From Actinoplanes sp. TBRC 11911 (lineage in GTDB: Bacteria; Actinomycetota; Actinomycetes; Mycobacteriales; Micromonosporaceae): a stretch of DNA of 64,000 bases. The translations under genes were made by a program, and so were the position numbers. Every line of letters begins with the position of its first letter. Within the stretch, counting starts at the first letter, position 1. A model generated the notes under the pieces. It was not told where the DNA came from. It worked only from the letters and a program-made list of their open reading frames with translations, and did not search any database. Below are positions 43,809-53,643 of the stretch, piece by piece. The stretch lies in NCBI RefSeq assembly GCF_012933445.1, contig NZ_JABBNC010000007.1:186001-250000 (forward strand), in the 5' to 3' direction.

Positions 43809-43850
43809 ACCCATAACGGAGCTTTCTGAGAGGACGCTGAGAAAAGCGGT

Positions 43851-44426
43851 TCAGCTACGGGCGTACACCTCGGGTTTGAGCACGCCGACGTACGGCACCT
43901 CGCGGTAGCGCTCGGCGAAGTCGAGTCCGTAACCGACCACGAACTCGTTCGGGATGTCGAAGCCCACGTACTTGACCGGGACCTGCACCTTGACCGCGTC
44001 CGGCTTGCGGAACAGCGCGACCACGTCGACCGTCTCCGGCGAGCGCGATTCGAGGTATTTCATCAGCCAGGACAGCGTGAGACCGGAATCGACGATGTCC
44101 TCGACGATCACCACGTGCCGGCCGGTGATGTCCCGGTCCAGGTCCTTGAGGATGCGCACGACACCCGAGGACGTACGGCCCTGCCCGTACGAGGAGACCG
44201 CCATGAACTCCATCTCGGTCGACGGACCGTAGTGGCCGAGCGCGCGGGCGAAGTCGGCCATGAACATGACCGCGCCCTTGAGCACGCAGACCAGCAGGAT
44301 GCCGCCCTCGGCATCGGCGTGGTCGGCGGCGACCTTCTGGGCGAGTTCGGCGATCTTTTCTTTGATCTGCTCCTCGGAAATGATCACGCGGTCGATGTCG
44401 GCGTCGTACCAGGAGCCATCAGCCAT
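43851..44426 (-). CDS. hpt: Hypoxanthine phosphoribosyltransferase
   Basis: 191 residues. Salvages hypoxanthine and guanine with PRPP. The PRPP loop is HVVIVEDIVDSGLTLSWL; the flexible loop carries AVSSYGQGRTSSGVVRI, and the purine-binding end has KYVGFDIPNEFVVGYGLDF. Length matches bacterial Hpt. Start ATG at 44426. It follows tilS after 136 bases and precedes ftsH, the classical tilS-hpt-ftsH order. Confidence 0.96.
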   Translation of the reverse strand: MADGSWYDADIDRVIISEEQIKEKIAELAQKVAADHADAEGGILLVCVLKGAVMFMADFARALGHYGPSTEMEFMAVSSYGQGRTSSGVVRILKDLDRDITGRHVVIVEDIVDSGLTLSWLMKYLESRSPETVDVVALFRKPDAVKVQVPVKYVGFDIPNEFVVGYGLDFAERYREVPYVGVLKPEVYARS

Positions 44427-44562
44427 GGGGCTAAGACTGCCGCATCGAGATTACGGGCGGCGGCGCGGGGCGCGCCCGTAGAACCGGTGAACCGCAGGAA
44501 ATGGGCCGGTTGCGCCCTCCGTAACCGGAGAATCCGACACGGGGCGTGACAACTCTCACAAG

Positions 44563-45522
44563 TCAGGAAGGCACCCGAACGAGTGCGCCCTGCCTGCGTG
44601 CGACCAGGATGCCGCCGGGCAGGTGGACCGCGCCCTGACCGTGCCACTGAGTGATCAGGGCGTCGAGCGCGACGACGTGTCGATGCGAGAGATCGGCGCC
44701 GCCCGCTCCGAGGCGCTGGCACCACAGGTGCAGGACGCGCGCCCGGATCCCAGGCATCATTTCCGACAAATCCGAAATGTCCAGCTGATCGGGAGGCCGC
44801 GCTGCGGCCGCAAAAGCCGCAAAAGCCAACGACTCCAGTACGGCGTTGTCCGCCCCGATCTGCCCCGCCGACCGCGCGAGATTCGCCACCACGGCCGGAC
44901 CCAGCGCCGCGACCAGCGCCGGCATCACCGATCCACGGACGCGGGCACGGGCGTACGCGGGATCGACGTTGTGTGGATCATCCCAGGGCACGAGCTTGAG
45001 CGCCGCGCACGCCTCCCGCGTCTCGGCCCGGGACACCTCCAGCAGCGGCCGCACGAAGACGCCTTTGCGGACCGGCATCCCGGCCAGCCCGCGCGGCCCC
45101 GAGCCCCGGGCCAGCGCCAGCAACACGGTCTCCGCCTGGTCGTCGCGGGTGTGCCCGAGCAGCACCGCCGCCGCACCGACCCGCTCGGCCGCATCGGACA
45201 GCGCCGCATACCGGGCTTCCCGGGCGGCCGCCTCCGGCCCGCCGGGCAGGCCCGCCACCGACACCGTCTCGACGACGACCGGCGCGAACCCCTCACCCTC
45301 GGCCCACGAGGCCACGTCGGCGGCCCTGGTATCCGAGCCGGCCTGCAGCCCGTGATCCACCGTCACGAGCCCCACCGACGACCCCACGAACCGGGCCGCC
45401 GCCGCCAGGGCCAGCGAATCCGCCCCGCCCGAGCAGGCCACCAGCACCGGACCGGCACCCGGCGGAAGCGCTCGCCGGACCGCCAGCCGGACCGCCGCGA
45501 CCGCCGCCGGGATCCGTGCCAC
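44563..45522 (-). CDS. tilS: tRNA(Ile)-lysidine synthase
   Basis: 319 residues. Modifies C34 of tRNA-Ile(CAU) to lysidine. The PP-loop ATP site is VLVACSGGADSLALAAAA; downstream come VTVDHGLQAGSDTRAADVAS and LLGHTRDDQAETVLLALARG. The protein lacks the full C-terminal tRNA-binding domains of E. coli TilS, like other short actinobacterial forms. GTG at 45522 overlaps the upstream TAG by one base (TAGTG). Confidence 0.94.
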   Translation of the reverse strand: MARIPAAVAAVRLAVRRALPPGAGPVLVACSGGADSLALAAAARFVGSSVGLVTVDHGLQAGSDTRAADVASWAEGEGFAPVVVETVSVAGLPGGPEAAAREARYAALSDAAERVGAAAVLLGHTRDDQAETVLLALARGSGPRGLAGMPVRKGVFVRPLLEVSRAETREACAALKLVPWDDPHNVDPAYARARVRGSVMPALVAALGPAVVANLARSAGQIGADNAVLESLAFAAFAAAARPPDQLDISDLSEMMPGIRARVLHLWCQRLGAGGADLSHRHVVALDALITQWHGQGAVHLPGGILVARRQGALVRVPS

Positions 45523-46586
45523 TAGTTGTTGTCGATCGCCGGCTGCGACCCGTGCACGCGGGTCACCCAGGCATCCGGGTCACCGAGCTCGTCGAGCCGG
45601 GGCAGGGTCAGCGGCGAGTCGAAGATCTTGTTGAAGCCGGGCATCCCGACCCGCTCGACCACGCCGTGCACGAACTTGCGGCCCTCCGCGTACTGCCGCA
45701 TCTTGACCTCGATGCCGAGCAGCCGGCGGATCGCCTTCTCCAGCGGGTTGCCGCCCTCGCGACGCCGGTTGAACTTCGCCCGGATCGCCTCCACGCTGGG
45801 GATCACGTCCGGTCCGACGCCGTCCATCACGAACTCGGCGTGCCCCTCCAGCAGCGTCATCAGCGCGGTCAGCCGGTCCAGCACCGCCTTCTGCGCCGGG
45901 GTTTGCACGATGTCGAGCACCGAGGACCGGCTTTCCGGGTCGCGCAGCGCGTCGGACAGCGTGGCCACGCCGCGGCGCATCCGTTCCAGGATGTGCTCGC
46001 CGCTCTGCGACGCGTCCACGAACGCCTGCACCTCGCCCAGGAAGTAGCCGCGCATCCACGGGACGGCGGTGAACTGGGTGCGGTGGGTGACCTCGTGCAG
46101 GCAGACCCAGAGCCGGAAGTCTCGCGGGTCGGCGCCGATCTTGCGCTCGACCTCCACGATGTTCGGCGCGTTCAGCAGCAGCTGGCCCGGGTTGCCGGAG
46201 AACACCTCGTACTGCCCGAGGACCCGGCCGGACAGGTAGGCCAGGATCGTCCCGGCCTGCACCCCGGTCACCCGGGACCCGATCGCGTCGGCGAACGCAC
46301 CCGGTGGCTTGTCGCCGGACAGCCGGGTGACCAACGGAACGATCACCTGCCGCAGCCCCTGGATGTTGACCGCGGCCCAGTCCTTGCGGTCGACCACCCG
46401 CACCGGCGGGACCTCGACCTGCGAGACCAGCCCGGTGTAACTCGCCACGTGACCGGCGGCCTCGTCGGTCAGCGCGCGGAGCTCGGACACCACCCGCATC
46501 GCATCCTCGTAGGAGACCGCGGGGCCGGATTTCGAGAGCGCGCCAGCGGTCGCGGCGGCCAGATCCCAGTCAACGAACTGCGCCAT
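45522..46586 (-). CDS. Zinc-dependent metalloprotease, DUF2342 family
   Basis: 354 residues from ATG at 46586. The zinc helix is LWVCLHEVTHRTQF, followed by VPWMRGYFLGEVQAFVDASQ and LLEGHAEFVMDGVG, the conserved third-ligand region of this actinobacterial family. The family was once annotated as linked to coenzyme F420 synthesis, without proof. A longer frame continues upstream, but MAQFVDWDLAAATAG is the usual opening. No signal peptide, so probably cytoplasmic. It sits between dacB and tilS, overlapping tilS by one base. Confidence 0.88.
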   Translation of the reverse strand: MAQFVDWDLAAATAGALSKSGPAVSYEDAMRVVSELRALTDEAAGHVASYTGLVSQVEVPPVRVVDRKDWAAVNIQGLRQVIVPLVTRLSGDKPPGAFADAIGSRVTGVQAGTILAYLSGRVLGQYEVFSGNPGQLLLNAPNIVEVERKIGADPRDFRLWVCLHEVTHRTQFTAVPWMRGYFLGEVQAFVDASQSGEHILERMRRGVATLSDALRDPESRSSVLDIVQTPAQKAVLDRLTALMTLLEGHAEFVMDGVGPDVIPSVEAIRAKFNRRREGGNPLEKAIRRLLGIEVKMRQYAEGRKFVHGVVERVGMPGFNKIFDSPLTLPRLDELGDPDAWVTRVHGSQPAIDNN

Positions 46587-46639
46587 GAACCCACCGTACC
46601 CGCGGAACTCCACGCCGAACTCGGGAGAAACCCTGACCT

Positions 46640-49600
46640 TCAGCAGCCGCACCCCACCAGCTTCGCGGCCACTTTGTCCAGCGCCGCCTTGCCACCGGCG
46701 GCATCCGTCGACCCGCTCGCCATGATCGCAAAAACCAGCAGCCGCCCGTCCCGCGTGATCAGCTGACCGGCCATCGTGTTGACCCCGCTGAGCGTCCCGG
46801 TCTTGGCCCGCACCACCCCGTGCGCGATCTGGTTCGGCTTCGGCGACGCGAACCGCCCTTCCAGGGTCCCCGACCAGCCGGCTACCGGCAGCCCACTGAA
46901 CATCGAGCTCAGCCCCGGCTCCTTGCCGCTCGCCGCGAGCGCGAGCAGCTGGGTCAGCATCGTCGGGCTGATCCCGTTCCGCCGGGACAGCCCACTGGAG
47001 TCGGACAGTTTCGCCTGGTCCACCGGCAGCCCCAGAGCATTGAGCTGGTCGAGCACCGCGGTCGCGGTCCCGTCGAAGGTCGCCGGGTCTCCCCCGGCCA
47101 GCGCCGCCTGCCGCCCCAGCACCTCGGCCAGCGTGTTGTCGCTCTGCTCCAGCATCCAGTCGGTGAGCTGCACCAACGGCGGCGACTGCACGACCCCCAG
47201 CTGGGCCGCGGTCGCCGGGGCCGGAGCCCGCTTCACCGTCCCGGTCGGCGCCCCGATCAGCTTCGCGAACGCCTTCCCCGCCGCGATGGCCGGATCCGGC
47301 GACCGCGGATCCCCACCGAACTCGTGGTGCGTCGGCTTGGCCCGCCCGCCGTCGGTCATCAGCGGCTGGATCCGTGACACCTGGCCACCGGGCGTGATGT
47401 TGTCCGAGTCCCACCCCTGCCCGGTCTCCGGCCCGCTGAACAGCGACGTATCCACCAGCACCCGCGCCGGCTTCGTCCCACCCAGCGCGGTCTTGACCTG
47501 CGCCGCGAGCCGATCCAGCCGAGCCGCGCCCGGAAAGTACTGCTTCGCCCCCACCGACAGCGTCGGATCCCCACCGCCGACCAGCACCACATCCCCCGGT
47601 TCCGGCCCCGCGACGGCCCGCGTGCTCAGCCGATAGGCCGGCCCACGAGCCTTGAGGATCGCCGCCGCCGCGAGCAGCTTCGTGGTAGACGCCGGGGTAG
47701 CCATGTCCTCCGCGTTGCGCTCATATAACACCTGGTCAGACGCCACATCCAGCACCGCGACATTGACTTTCGTCCCCATCGCCGCCGACGTCACCAGTGC
47801 GTCCAGCGCCGCTTTGACCCCCGCCTCGGTGGGCGCCTGCCCGCCACCTTCGGCCGCCGCCAGCACGGGCGTGGGCAGCGGATCCGGCGCGGGCACATAG
47901 GGCGCCGCCGTCTCCCGCTCGGCGTCGAGCCAGCCTTTGACGGGCCCCGGCTTGACCAGCCCGATCGTGGCGACGACCAGGATCACCACCACTAACCCCG
48001 AAAGGGCATAAATCCATTTAATACGGGATTTTCGAACACCGACCGCCTCGACAGGCTGCTGTCCATCGGTGGTCCGGGCCATAGCGCCCGCGCCGGGCGG
48101 ACCCGCCGGGTCACCCTCAATCCCAACACCTTCGCCAACCCCCGCACGCCCCACGCCCGAAGCAACAGCCGCCGATGTCCCCGGGTGACGCCCGGCCCCA
48201 AGAACGGCACTGTCCCCGTCACGCACAGCCCCGATGACGGCCGTCTCCGCGTCACCCAGAGCCCGCGCGGCCTTCGCCCCACCGACACCCCCGACAACGG
48301 CCGTGCCCCCGTCGCCGACAGCCCCGGCCGTCTTCGCCCCACCCACAGTCCCGACGACACCCGCGGCTCCGTCGCCCACCGCCCCGGCGCCCTTCGCCCC
48401 ACCCACAGTCCCGACGACGCCTGTGGCTCGGTCGCCCCCAACCTCCGCCGCGTCGGCAGCTCTGGCGGCCGCCGTGTCCCTGTCGCGCACTACCCCGATG
48501 ACAGCGGTTTCGGCGTTATCCACAGCCCTGATGACAGCGGTGTTCTCGTCATCCACAGGCCGCACGTCAGCCGTGTGCCCAACCCCTGCCGAAGCCGCTA
48601 CCGTTGCGGCGCGAGTCTGAGCAGAAGTCGCCGGCGCGGAAGGAGCCCCCGCGACTTGCGGCGTCGCGGGCGCAGCCGTCCGCCCGTCACCAGCCGCAGG
48701 AGGAACGTGCGGCCGGACCGAACCCGCCGCTGGAGGAGAGACAGCACGGGGGGACGCGGCCGCTTCGACCGGGCTGGCGGTTGCCTGCCCACGCGAAGCC
48801 TCGTCGGCCGCACCCGCACCGGGGAGTTGCCCGGCTCGCGGTTTAGTCGTGGGCACCGCGGCACGCCCGAGGCTGACACCGCCCGCCCCCGAACCCGGCG
48901 GCGGCAGCGCCGGCCCGACCACGGCCGACCCGGACGCCTGAGGCTGTGGCGCCTCAGCCACCGACCCCTCCGCGTGCGTCGCCTGAGCTGTGGCGCTTCC
49001 CGACCCGTCTACTCGCGGTGATTGAACGGCTGCGCCGCCCGACGCCAACGCCTGCGACGGCTGCACCGCCGCACTTCCCGACGCCGACACCTGCGACGGC
49101 GTAACCGGAGCACTTCCTGCCGCCGAAGCCCGCGGTGACTGAACCGCGGCACTACCCAACGCCGACACCTGCGACGGCTGAACCGCGGCACTACCCAAGG
49201 CCGAAGCCCGCGACGGCTCAACCGCAGCACTACCCGACGCCGACACCTGCGACGACTCAGCCGCAGCGCTTCCCGAGGCCCCCACCTGGGCAGACTGAGC
49301 AGTCGCCCGACCCGCCGTCCCCACCTGAGGCGGCTGAACGGCGGCGCTCCTTGGCACCTCCGCCTGCGCGGGCTGGGGAGCGGCACGACCCGACGCCTCC
49401 GCGTGCGGGGGCTGGGTGGCGGCACGACCGGACGCCTCCGCGTGCGGGGGCTGGGTGGCGGCACGACCGGACGCCTCAGCATGCGGGGGCTGGATAGCGG
49501 CACGACCGCCTGACGCCTCCCCGCGCGACGGCGGAGTAACCGCGCGACCCGACGCCTCGGCATGCGGGGGCTGAGCAACGGCACGACTAGACGGCCGTTG

Positions 49601-51331
49601 ACCCTGGTCGGGGCCGGATAAGTCGGCACGCGGGACGTGAACGGACCCGGAAGCTGGTGGTTGCGGGCCGGGCGAAGTTGAAGGTTGCGTGTGGCGCGAA
49701 TCGGCAGGTTGCGACAAAGGCGGGGCGGGCTGCTGCATATCCCCCGGAACAGCCGCGCGCGCCGATGATGACGTCGACGGTGGTTCCGCCCACGGACCCC
49801 GCGAGGCCACCGGGCGAGCTGGCGCCTGCGCTCCGGCCGAACCCACCTCCGGGGACGAACCTGACGAAGGCGGCACAACGGTCGGAGCCGCCGGCCGAGT
49901 GGGACGGGATGCGGGTGGTGGCGTCTCCGATCGGTCCGGCGTCTGGGCAGGCGCGGACGCTGACGGCCCAGCCACTGGTGGTCCCTGCTGCGGCGGAGCC
50001 GACGAAGACGATGACGTGGCAGTCGGCACAGCGACCGACGGTTGCAGCCCAGGCCACCTCTGCTGCCGTGCCGGCGGTGGCGTCGCCGGCGCCGTCTGCG
50101 GCGGATTGGTACCCGGCGTCGGAGGCTGAGCCACCGACGGACCCGGAGGTTGCACGGCGGCACGCCCCGGTATCGGGGGCCGCGCCGTCTCCGAAGCTGA
50201 GGAGGCCGGGGAATCTTGGTCGCTCGGCAGACGCGGCGCCTGGTGGGGCGCCGACGGGTTCGGAGATGCGGTGGGCTGCGCGGACGCTGCCGGTTGCCAG
50301 GTCACCGATATTGGCGCGGGCCGGGCGGGGCTCGTCGGGGCCGGTCCACCCTCGGTTAACGGCTCCTGGCCCGCGGCCGGACCATGCTCGGCGTCCGGCG
50401 CGCTTGGCGGATTTGGTGACATCGCCTGCGGACTCGCCGGTTGAGCAACCGCTGAGACAGACCCCTGGACCGTAGAAACCATCGCCGCCGCCGAGGGGCC
50501 GTTCGCGGGCGCGGCAGCCGCCAAGTCCGAGGAAGACTGCGGCACCGGCTCAGGATGGGTCGGCTGGCGTTGTTCGGTCGAAGCGTCCGCCGGGGTGGGC
50601 TGGCTGGCAGATGCTGTTGACTGCGACATCCCGGGCACCGCGGGGCGCAAAGTCTGATTTGCCGGAACTGGCGTTGACAGCGGAGGGGAAGGCACAGAAG
50701 CGGTGGGCGACGGATCCGAAGACGTAGCCGAGGTCGATGCTCCCGGCGCCGACGGGTTTGGCGAGGTGACAGGCGGCGGGTTTGGCGAGGTGACAGGCGG
50801 CGGGTTTGGCGAGGTGACAGGCGGCGGGTTTGGCGAGGTGACAGGCGGCGGGTTTGGCGAGGTGACAGGCGGCGGGTTTGGCGAGGTGACCGGCGGCGGC
50901 GCGGCGACGGGCGACGACGACACGGCGCTGTTCGGCGACGTAGCGGTCGACGAAACGAACGACGGCTTTGGCTGCCGCAGCGTCTCCTCGTCGTCGGGTT
51001 GAGCAGGCGAAACCGCCCCGGGCGGACTCGCCCAAGCCCCTTGCGCCCGCTCGGGGGAAGGCGCAGGCGAACCGTCGGCACCCGGCTGCATCACCACATC
51101 GTCCGCCGATTCTGGGCCCGCCGGCCCGCCGGAGCCACCACCGGATGTCGGATTCGCCGGGATCGGTGACGTCCGATCGGTGGAATCACCGCCGTTCACC
51201 GCCGTCCCACCCGGCCGATCAGGCGAAGGCGCCGTCGTCCGGCCCGCGACCGGGTTACCGTTTGCGGAGCCGACCTGCGACTCGGACACGCCGTCGTACC
51301 CCGGGCCGTTGTGTGAATCTTGCCTCCCCAC
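46640..51331 (-). CDS. dacB: D-alanyl-D-alanine carboxypeptidase (PBP4/DacB) with giant disordered N-terminus
   Basis: 1,563 residues. GTG at 51331 has AGGAGG five bases upstream. Residues 1 to about 1,100 are disordered and rich in Pro, Ala, Ser and Gln, with octad PPPVTSPN repeats, 13-residue HAEASGRAATQPP repeats and IGAVRDGDxA-like units. One helix (IYALSGLVVVILVVATIGLV, about 1107-1126) is followed by the enzyme domain outside the cell: Ser1215/Lys1218 in ASTTKL, Ser1397 in QSDNTLAEV and Lys1510 in AKTGTLSGV. It trims or cleaves peptidoglycan peptides. The whole 4.7 kb frame is open; normal actinobacterial DacB is 450-500 residues. Confidence 0.85.
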   Translation of the reverse strand: MGRQDSHNGPGYDGVSESQVGSANGNPVAGRTTAPSPDRPGGTAVNGGDSTDRTSPIPANPTSGGGSGGPAGPESADDVVMQPGADGSPAPSPERAQGAWASPPGAVSPAQPDDEETLRQPKPSFVSSTATSPNSAVSSSPVAAPPPVTSPNPPPVTSPNPPPVTSPNPPPVTSPNPPPVTSPNPPPVTSPNPSAPGASTSATSSDPSPTASVPSPPLSTPVPANQTLRPAVPGMSQSTASASQPTPADASTEQRQPTHPEPVPQSSSDLAAAAPANGPSAAAMVSTVQGSVSAVAQPASPQAMSPNPPSAPDAEHGPAAGQEPLTEGGPAPTSPARPAPISVTWQPAASAQPTASPNPSAPHQAPRLPSDQDSPASSASETARPPIPGRAAVQPPGPSVAQPPTPGTNPPQTAPATPPPARQQRWPGLQPSVAVPTATSSSSSAPPQQGPPVAGPSASAPAQTPDRSETPPPASRPTRPAAPTVVPPSSGSSPEVGSAGAQAPARPVASRGPWAEPPSTSSSARAAVPGDMQQPAPPLSQPADSRHTQPSTSPGPQPPASGSVHVPRADLSGPDQGQRPSSRAVAQPPHAEASGRAVTPPSRGEASGGRAAIQPPHAEASGRAATQPPHAEASGRAATQPPHAEASGRAAPQPAQAEVPRSAAVQPPQVGTAGRATAQSAQVGASGSAAAESSQVSASGSAAVEPSRASALGSAAVQPSQVSALGSAAVQSPRASAAGSAPVTPSQVSASGSAAVQPSQALASGGAAVQSPRVDGSGSATAQATHAEGSVAEAPQPQASGSAVVGPALPPPGSGAGGVSLGRAAVPTTKPRAGQLPGAGAADEASRGQATASPVEAAASPRAVSPPAAGSVRPHVPPAAGDGRTAAPATPQVAGAPSAPATSAQTRAATVAASAGVGHTADVRPVDDENTAVIRAVDNAETAVIGVVRDRDTAAARAADAAEVGGDRATGVVGTVGGAKGAGAVGDGAAGVVGTVGGAKTAGAVGDGGTAVVGGVGGAKAARALGDAETAVIGAVRDGDSAVLGAGRHPGTSAAVASGVGRAGVGEGVGIEGDPAGPPGAGAMARTTDGQQPVEAVGVRKSRIKWIYALSGLVVVILVVATIGLVKPGPVKGWLDAERETAAPYVPAPDPLPTPVLAAAEGGGQAPTEAGVKAALDALVTSAAMGTKVNVAVLDVASDQVLYERNAEDMATPASTTKLLAAAAILKARGPAYRLSTRAVAGPEPGDVVLVGGGDPTLSVGAKQYFPGAARLDRLAAQVKTALGGTKPARVLVDTSLFSGPETGQGWDSDNITPGGQVSRIQPLMTDGGRAKPTHHEFGGDPRSPDPAIAAGKAFAKLIGAPTGTVKRAPAPATAAQLGVVQSPPLVQLTDWMLEQSDNTLAEVLGRQAALAGGDPATFDGTATAVLDQLNALGLPVDQAKLSDSSGLSRRNGISPTMLTQLLALAASGKEPGLSSMFSGLPVAGWSGTLEGRFASPKPNQIAHGVVRAKTGTLSGVNTMAGQLITRDGRLLVFAIMASGSTDAAGGKAALDKVAAKLVGCGC
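49380..49570 (-). repeat. 39-base coding repeats in dacB
   Basis: Units of about 39 bases with GCACGACCGGACGCCTCCGC and GTGCGGGGGCTGGGTGGCG run in near-perfect tandem and encode QPPHAEASGRAAT. At least three are nearly identical and the flanking ones are diverged. Confidence 0.75.
50761..50899 (-). repeat. 24-base perfect tandem repeats in dacB
   Basis: Five identical 24-base units (GCGAGGTGACAGGCGGCGGG plus TTTG) run at 50761-50880, followed by a diverged sixth to about 50899 and a partial one before. They encode PPPVTSPN in frame. Identity at every base suggests recent expansion. Confidence 0.9.
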
Positions 51332-51481
51332 GAGCCCCTCCTAGTAGGCGGCCGAAGACTTAGGGGAGACTAGCGACATCCGGCACATCGTTGCGCGCGG
51401 ATCCTGACGGCCTGGCATCCCCGGTCGTGATCCCCGCTTTTGTAGCCGGTCTTTTCAAGCGGGCGAACAAGGGAGCTAATG

Positions 51482-51973
51482 ATGGATTTCGACGTTACGG
51501 TTGAGATCCCCAAGGGCCAGCGGAACAAGTACGAAGTCGACCACAAGACGGGTCGCATCCGGCTGGACCGGACGCTCTTCACCGCGACGCAGTACCCGGC
51601 CGACTACGGCTTCATCGAGGGCACCCTCGGCCAGGACGGCGACCCCCTGGACGCGCTGGTCCTGGTGCAGGAGCCGACCTTCCCGGGCTGCCTGATCCGG
51701 GCCCGGGCGATCGGCATGTTCCGCATGTCGGACGAGAAGGGCCGCGACGACAAGGTCCTGTGCGTTCCGTTCGAGGACCCGCGTCAGGAGCACCTGCGCG
51801 ACATTCACCACCTGGGCGAGTTCGACCGGATGGAGATCCAGCACTTCTTCACGGTCTACAAGGACCTGGAGCCGGGCAAGTCGGTCGAGGGCGCGACCTG
51901 GGTCGGCCGTGTCGAGGCCGAGGAAGAGATCCGGGCGTCGTTCAAGCGGGCCGAGGCCGAGGGCGAGCACTGA
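51482..51973 (+). CDS. ppa: Inorganic pyrophosphatase
   Basis: 163 residues, family I. Hydrolyses pyrophosphate. Opens [20 protein letters not shown]; active-site residues lie in [22 protein letters not shown] (quoted within [17 protein letters not shown]) and [27 protein letters not shown]. The ATG at 51482 is preferred to the adjacent one at 51479 because GGGAG then lies six bases away and relatives start with one Met. Divergent from dacB with 150 bases between. Confidence 0.96.
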   Translation: MDFDVTVEIPKGQRNKYEVDHKTGRIRLDRTLFTATQYPADYGFIEGTLGQDGDPLDALVLVQEPTFPGCLIRARAIGMFRMSDEKGRDDKVLCVPFEDPRQEHLRDIHHLGEFDRMEIQHFFTVYKDLEPGKSVEGATWVGRVEAEEEIRASFKRAEAEGEH

Positions 51974-51991
51974 CCCGAGGCCTGATGCAGC

Positions 51992-52017
51992 GTGGGCGGC
52001 CGACGAGAGCCGCCCAC
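51992..52017. terminator. Hairpin terminator between ppa and eccD
   Basis: GTGGGCGGC (51992-52000) and GCCGCCCAC (52009-52017) form a perfect stem, 18 bases after the ppa stop. There is no T tract on either side, but the convergent position fits a terminator. Confidence 0.6.
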
Positions 52018-52018
52018 A

Positions 52019-52048
52019 AAAGACCACGAAAGACCACGAAAGACCACG
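52019..52048. repeat. Three tandem AAAGACCACG copies
   Basis: The 10-base unit AAAGACCACG repeats exactly three times in the gap between ppa and eccD, right after the hairpin. No function is evident. Confidence 0.85.
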
Positions 52049-52057
52049 ACAAAACGG

Positions 52058-53482
52058 CTAAAAGCTGATGTTGCCGACCGCGTCGTAGAGACCGACGACC
52101 GCGCAGGCAACCGGAATCACCGACACGACGACAACCGTGTCGAGCAGGTCGGCGGCCCGTCCTAAATACGGCGAGGGCGGCCGCTGGGAGTAGGTCGCCC
52201 CGGCCACCACGGTGATCACGGCGAGCACCAGCGCGCCCGCGGTCACCGCCAGCAGCAGCGCCGGGCTGCCGGTACGCACCAGGTTGACGCCGAGCGCGCC
52301 CACCCCGATGAGCCCGCCGACCACCAACGGCACCCGCTGCCGCAGCGTCACGAAGAGCCGGGACCGTAACAGCAGCGCCGCCGCGGACACCGCGATCAGC
52401 AGTCGCGCCGACAGCGTCCCGGCCGCGGCCAGCACCAGAAACGCGCCCGCGGCCAGCAGCACGTGCCCGAGCAGCATGCCGGCCAGCAACTCCTCGGTGC
52501 GGGTCACCGCGGCGAAAACGGTCGCCCGATCCGGCCTTTCCCGGGCCGCGTCGAGCGAAGGACCCCGGGTGAACCCCTCGGCCGCCGCACTCCCGGTCGG
52601 CAACGTGACCGGCGGTGTCGGCACCTTGCCGAACCGGATCGCCAACAGCGGCAACACCCCGATCCCACCGACCAATGCGGACAAAAGCACCGCCGCCGCG
52701 CCCGCCGAGTCGGTGACGACGGTGACCAGCGCGGCCAGCGATCCGAACACGCCGACGAAGGCACCGGCGGTGAACAACCGCACCGCTCCGGCCACGCCGA
52801 TCCCGCCCAGCGCGGCCGCCAGCAGCAACGCCATCGAGCCGACGAGCAGTTCGGATCCGCCCAGCCAGGGCAGCGGCGCCAGCACGCTGACCCGGTCACC
52901 GGTCGCCACCAGGGCGGCGCCGCCGGCGAAGGCGAACGGCATCGAGTACGCGCCGAGCGCCGCCCCGGCACGCGCGTCGCCGTACGCCCGGGAGGCCGTG
53001 ATCCCGGCCAGCGCGAGCACCAGGGACAACGCGAGCCCGGCGACGGCGGATCCGGCCCACGCGGGCCCGGCCCAGAGAATCGCGATCAACGCGACGGCCA
53101 GCAGCGCACCGGCCGCGACCAGCGTGGCGGTTCGGGTCGCGGACGCACTCCACACACTTCCGCGGCGACGAGCACCCTCGGCGATCGCCTCGACCACGTC
53201 GTCGTACTCGAGCTCGGGCCAGGAATCGTGCGCCGGGACGAGATAGAGCACTTCCCCGTCGCGTACGCCCTGCGGGAAAAGACCTTGAGTGCCGGCCAGC
53301 GGAACCCCGTCGGTGCGCCGCAGCACCCACCCGCCGTGTTTCTCGCCGTCGTCGGCGAGGCCCTCGCCGGCGTGCCGCAGCACCTCGGGCAGCAGCTCGG
53401 CGAGCGGCACGTGCTCGGGCAGCGCGACATCGACGCGACGCTGCGGCGCGCTGATCGTGACCCGGGCCAGCCCGACGCTCAC
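52058..53482 (-). CDS. eccD: Type VII secretion integral membrane protein EccD
   Basis: 474 residues. EccD forms the central membrane pore ring of ESX systems. An N-terminal ubiquitin-like domain (VTISAPQRRVDVALPEHVPL to about residue 90) is followed by eleven hydrophobic segments, such as LVAAGALLAVALIAILW and ALVLAVITVVAGATY, ending VACAVVGLYDAVGNISF. Start GTG at 53482. It diverges from eccC across 161 bases. EccB and EccE are not in the window. Confidence 0.88.
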   Translation of the reverse strand: MSVGLARVTISAPQRRVDVALPEHVPLAELLPEVLRHAGEGLADDGEKHGGWVLRRTDGVPLAGTQGLFPQGVRDGEVLYLVPAHDSWPELEYDDVVEAIAEGARRRGSVWSASATRTATLVAAGALLAVALIAILWAGPAWAGSAVAGLALSLVLALAGITASRAYGDARAGAALGAYSMPFAFAGGAALVATGDRVSVLAPLPWLGGSELLVGSMALLLAAALGGIGVAGAVRLFTAGAFVGVFGSLAALVTVVTDSAGAAAVLLSALVGGIGVLPLLAIRFGKVPTPPVTLPTGSAAAEGFTRGPSLDAARERPDRATVFAAVTRTEELLAGMLLGHVLLAAGAFLVLAAAGTLSARLLIAVSAAALLLRSRLFVTLRQRVPLVVGGLIGVGALGVNLVRTGSPALLLAVTAGALVLAVITVVAGATYSQRPPSPYLGRAADLLDTVVVVSVIPVACAVVGLYDAVGNISF

Positions 53483-53643
53483 GACCGGCCCGCAGAAAAG
53501 TCGATCAGCATGTCAAGACCCTTTTCCGATCGATGACGACGATTGTGCGACGACTGGCGCACTCTACTTAGCATGGGCGCGTCGTGATGTACGGTAACCG
53601 CCGCACGCACGGGGCGTAACCGAGCACAGAGGGGACTTCCGGC

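Noticed and set aside
50761..50899. Possible CRISPR array from regular 24-base repeats
   Set aside because: Units are contiguous with no spacers and keep a coding frame.
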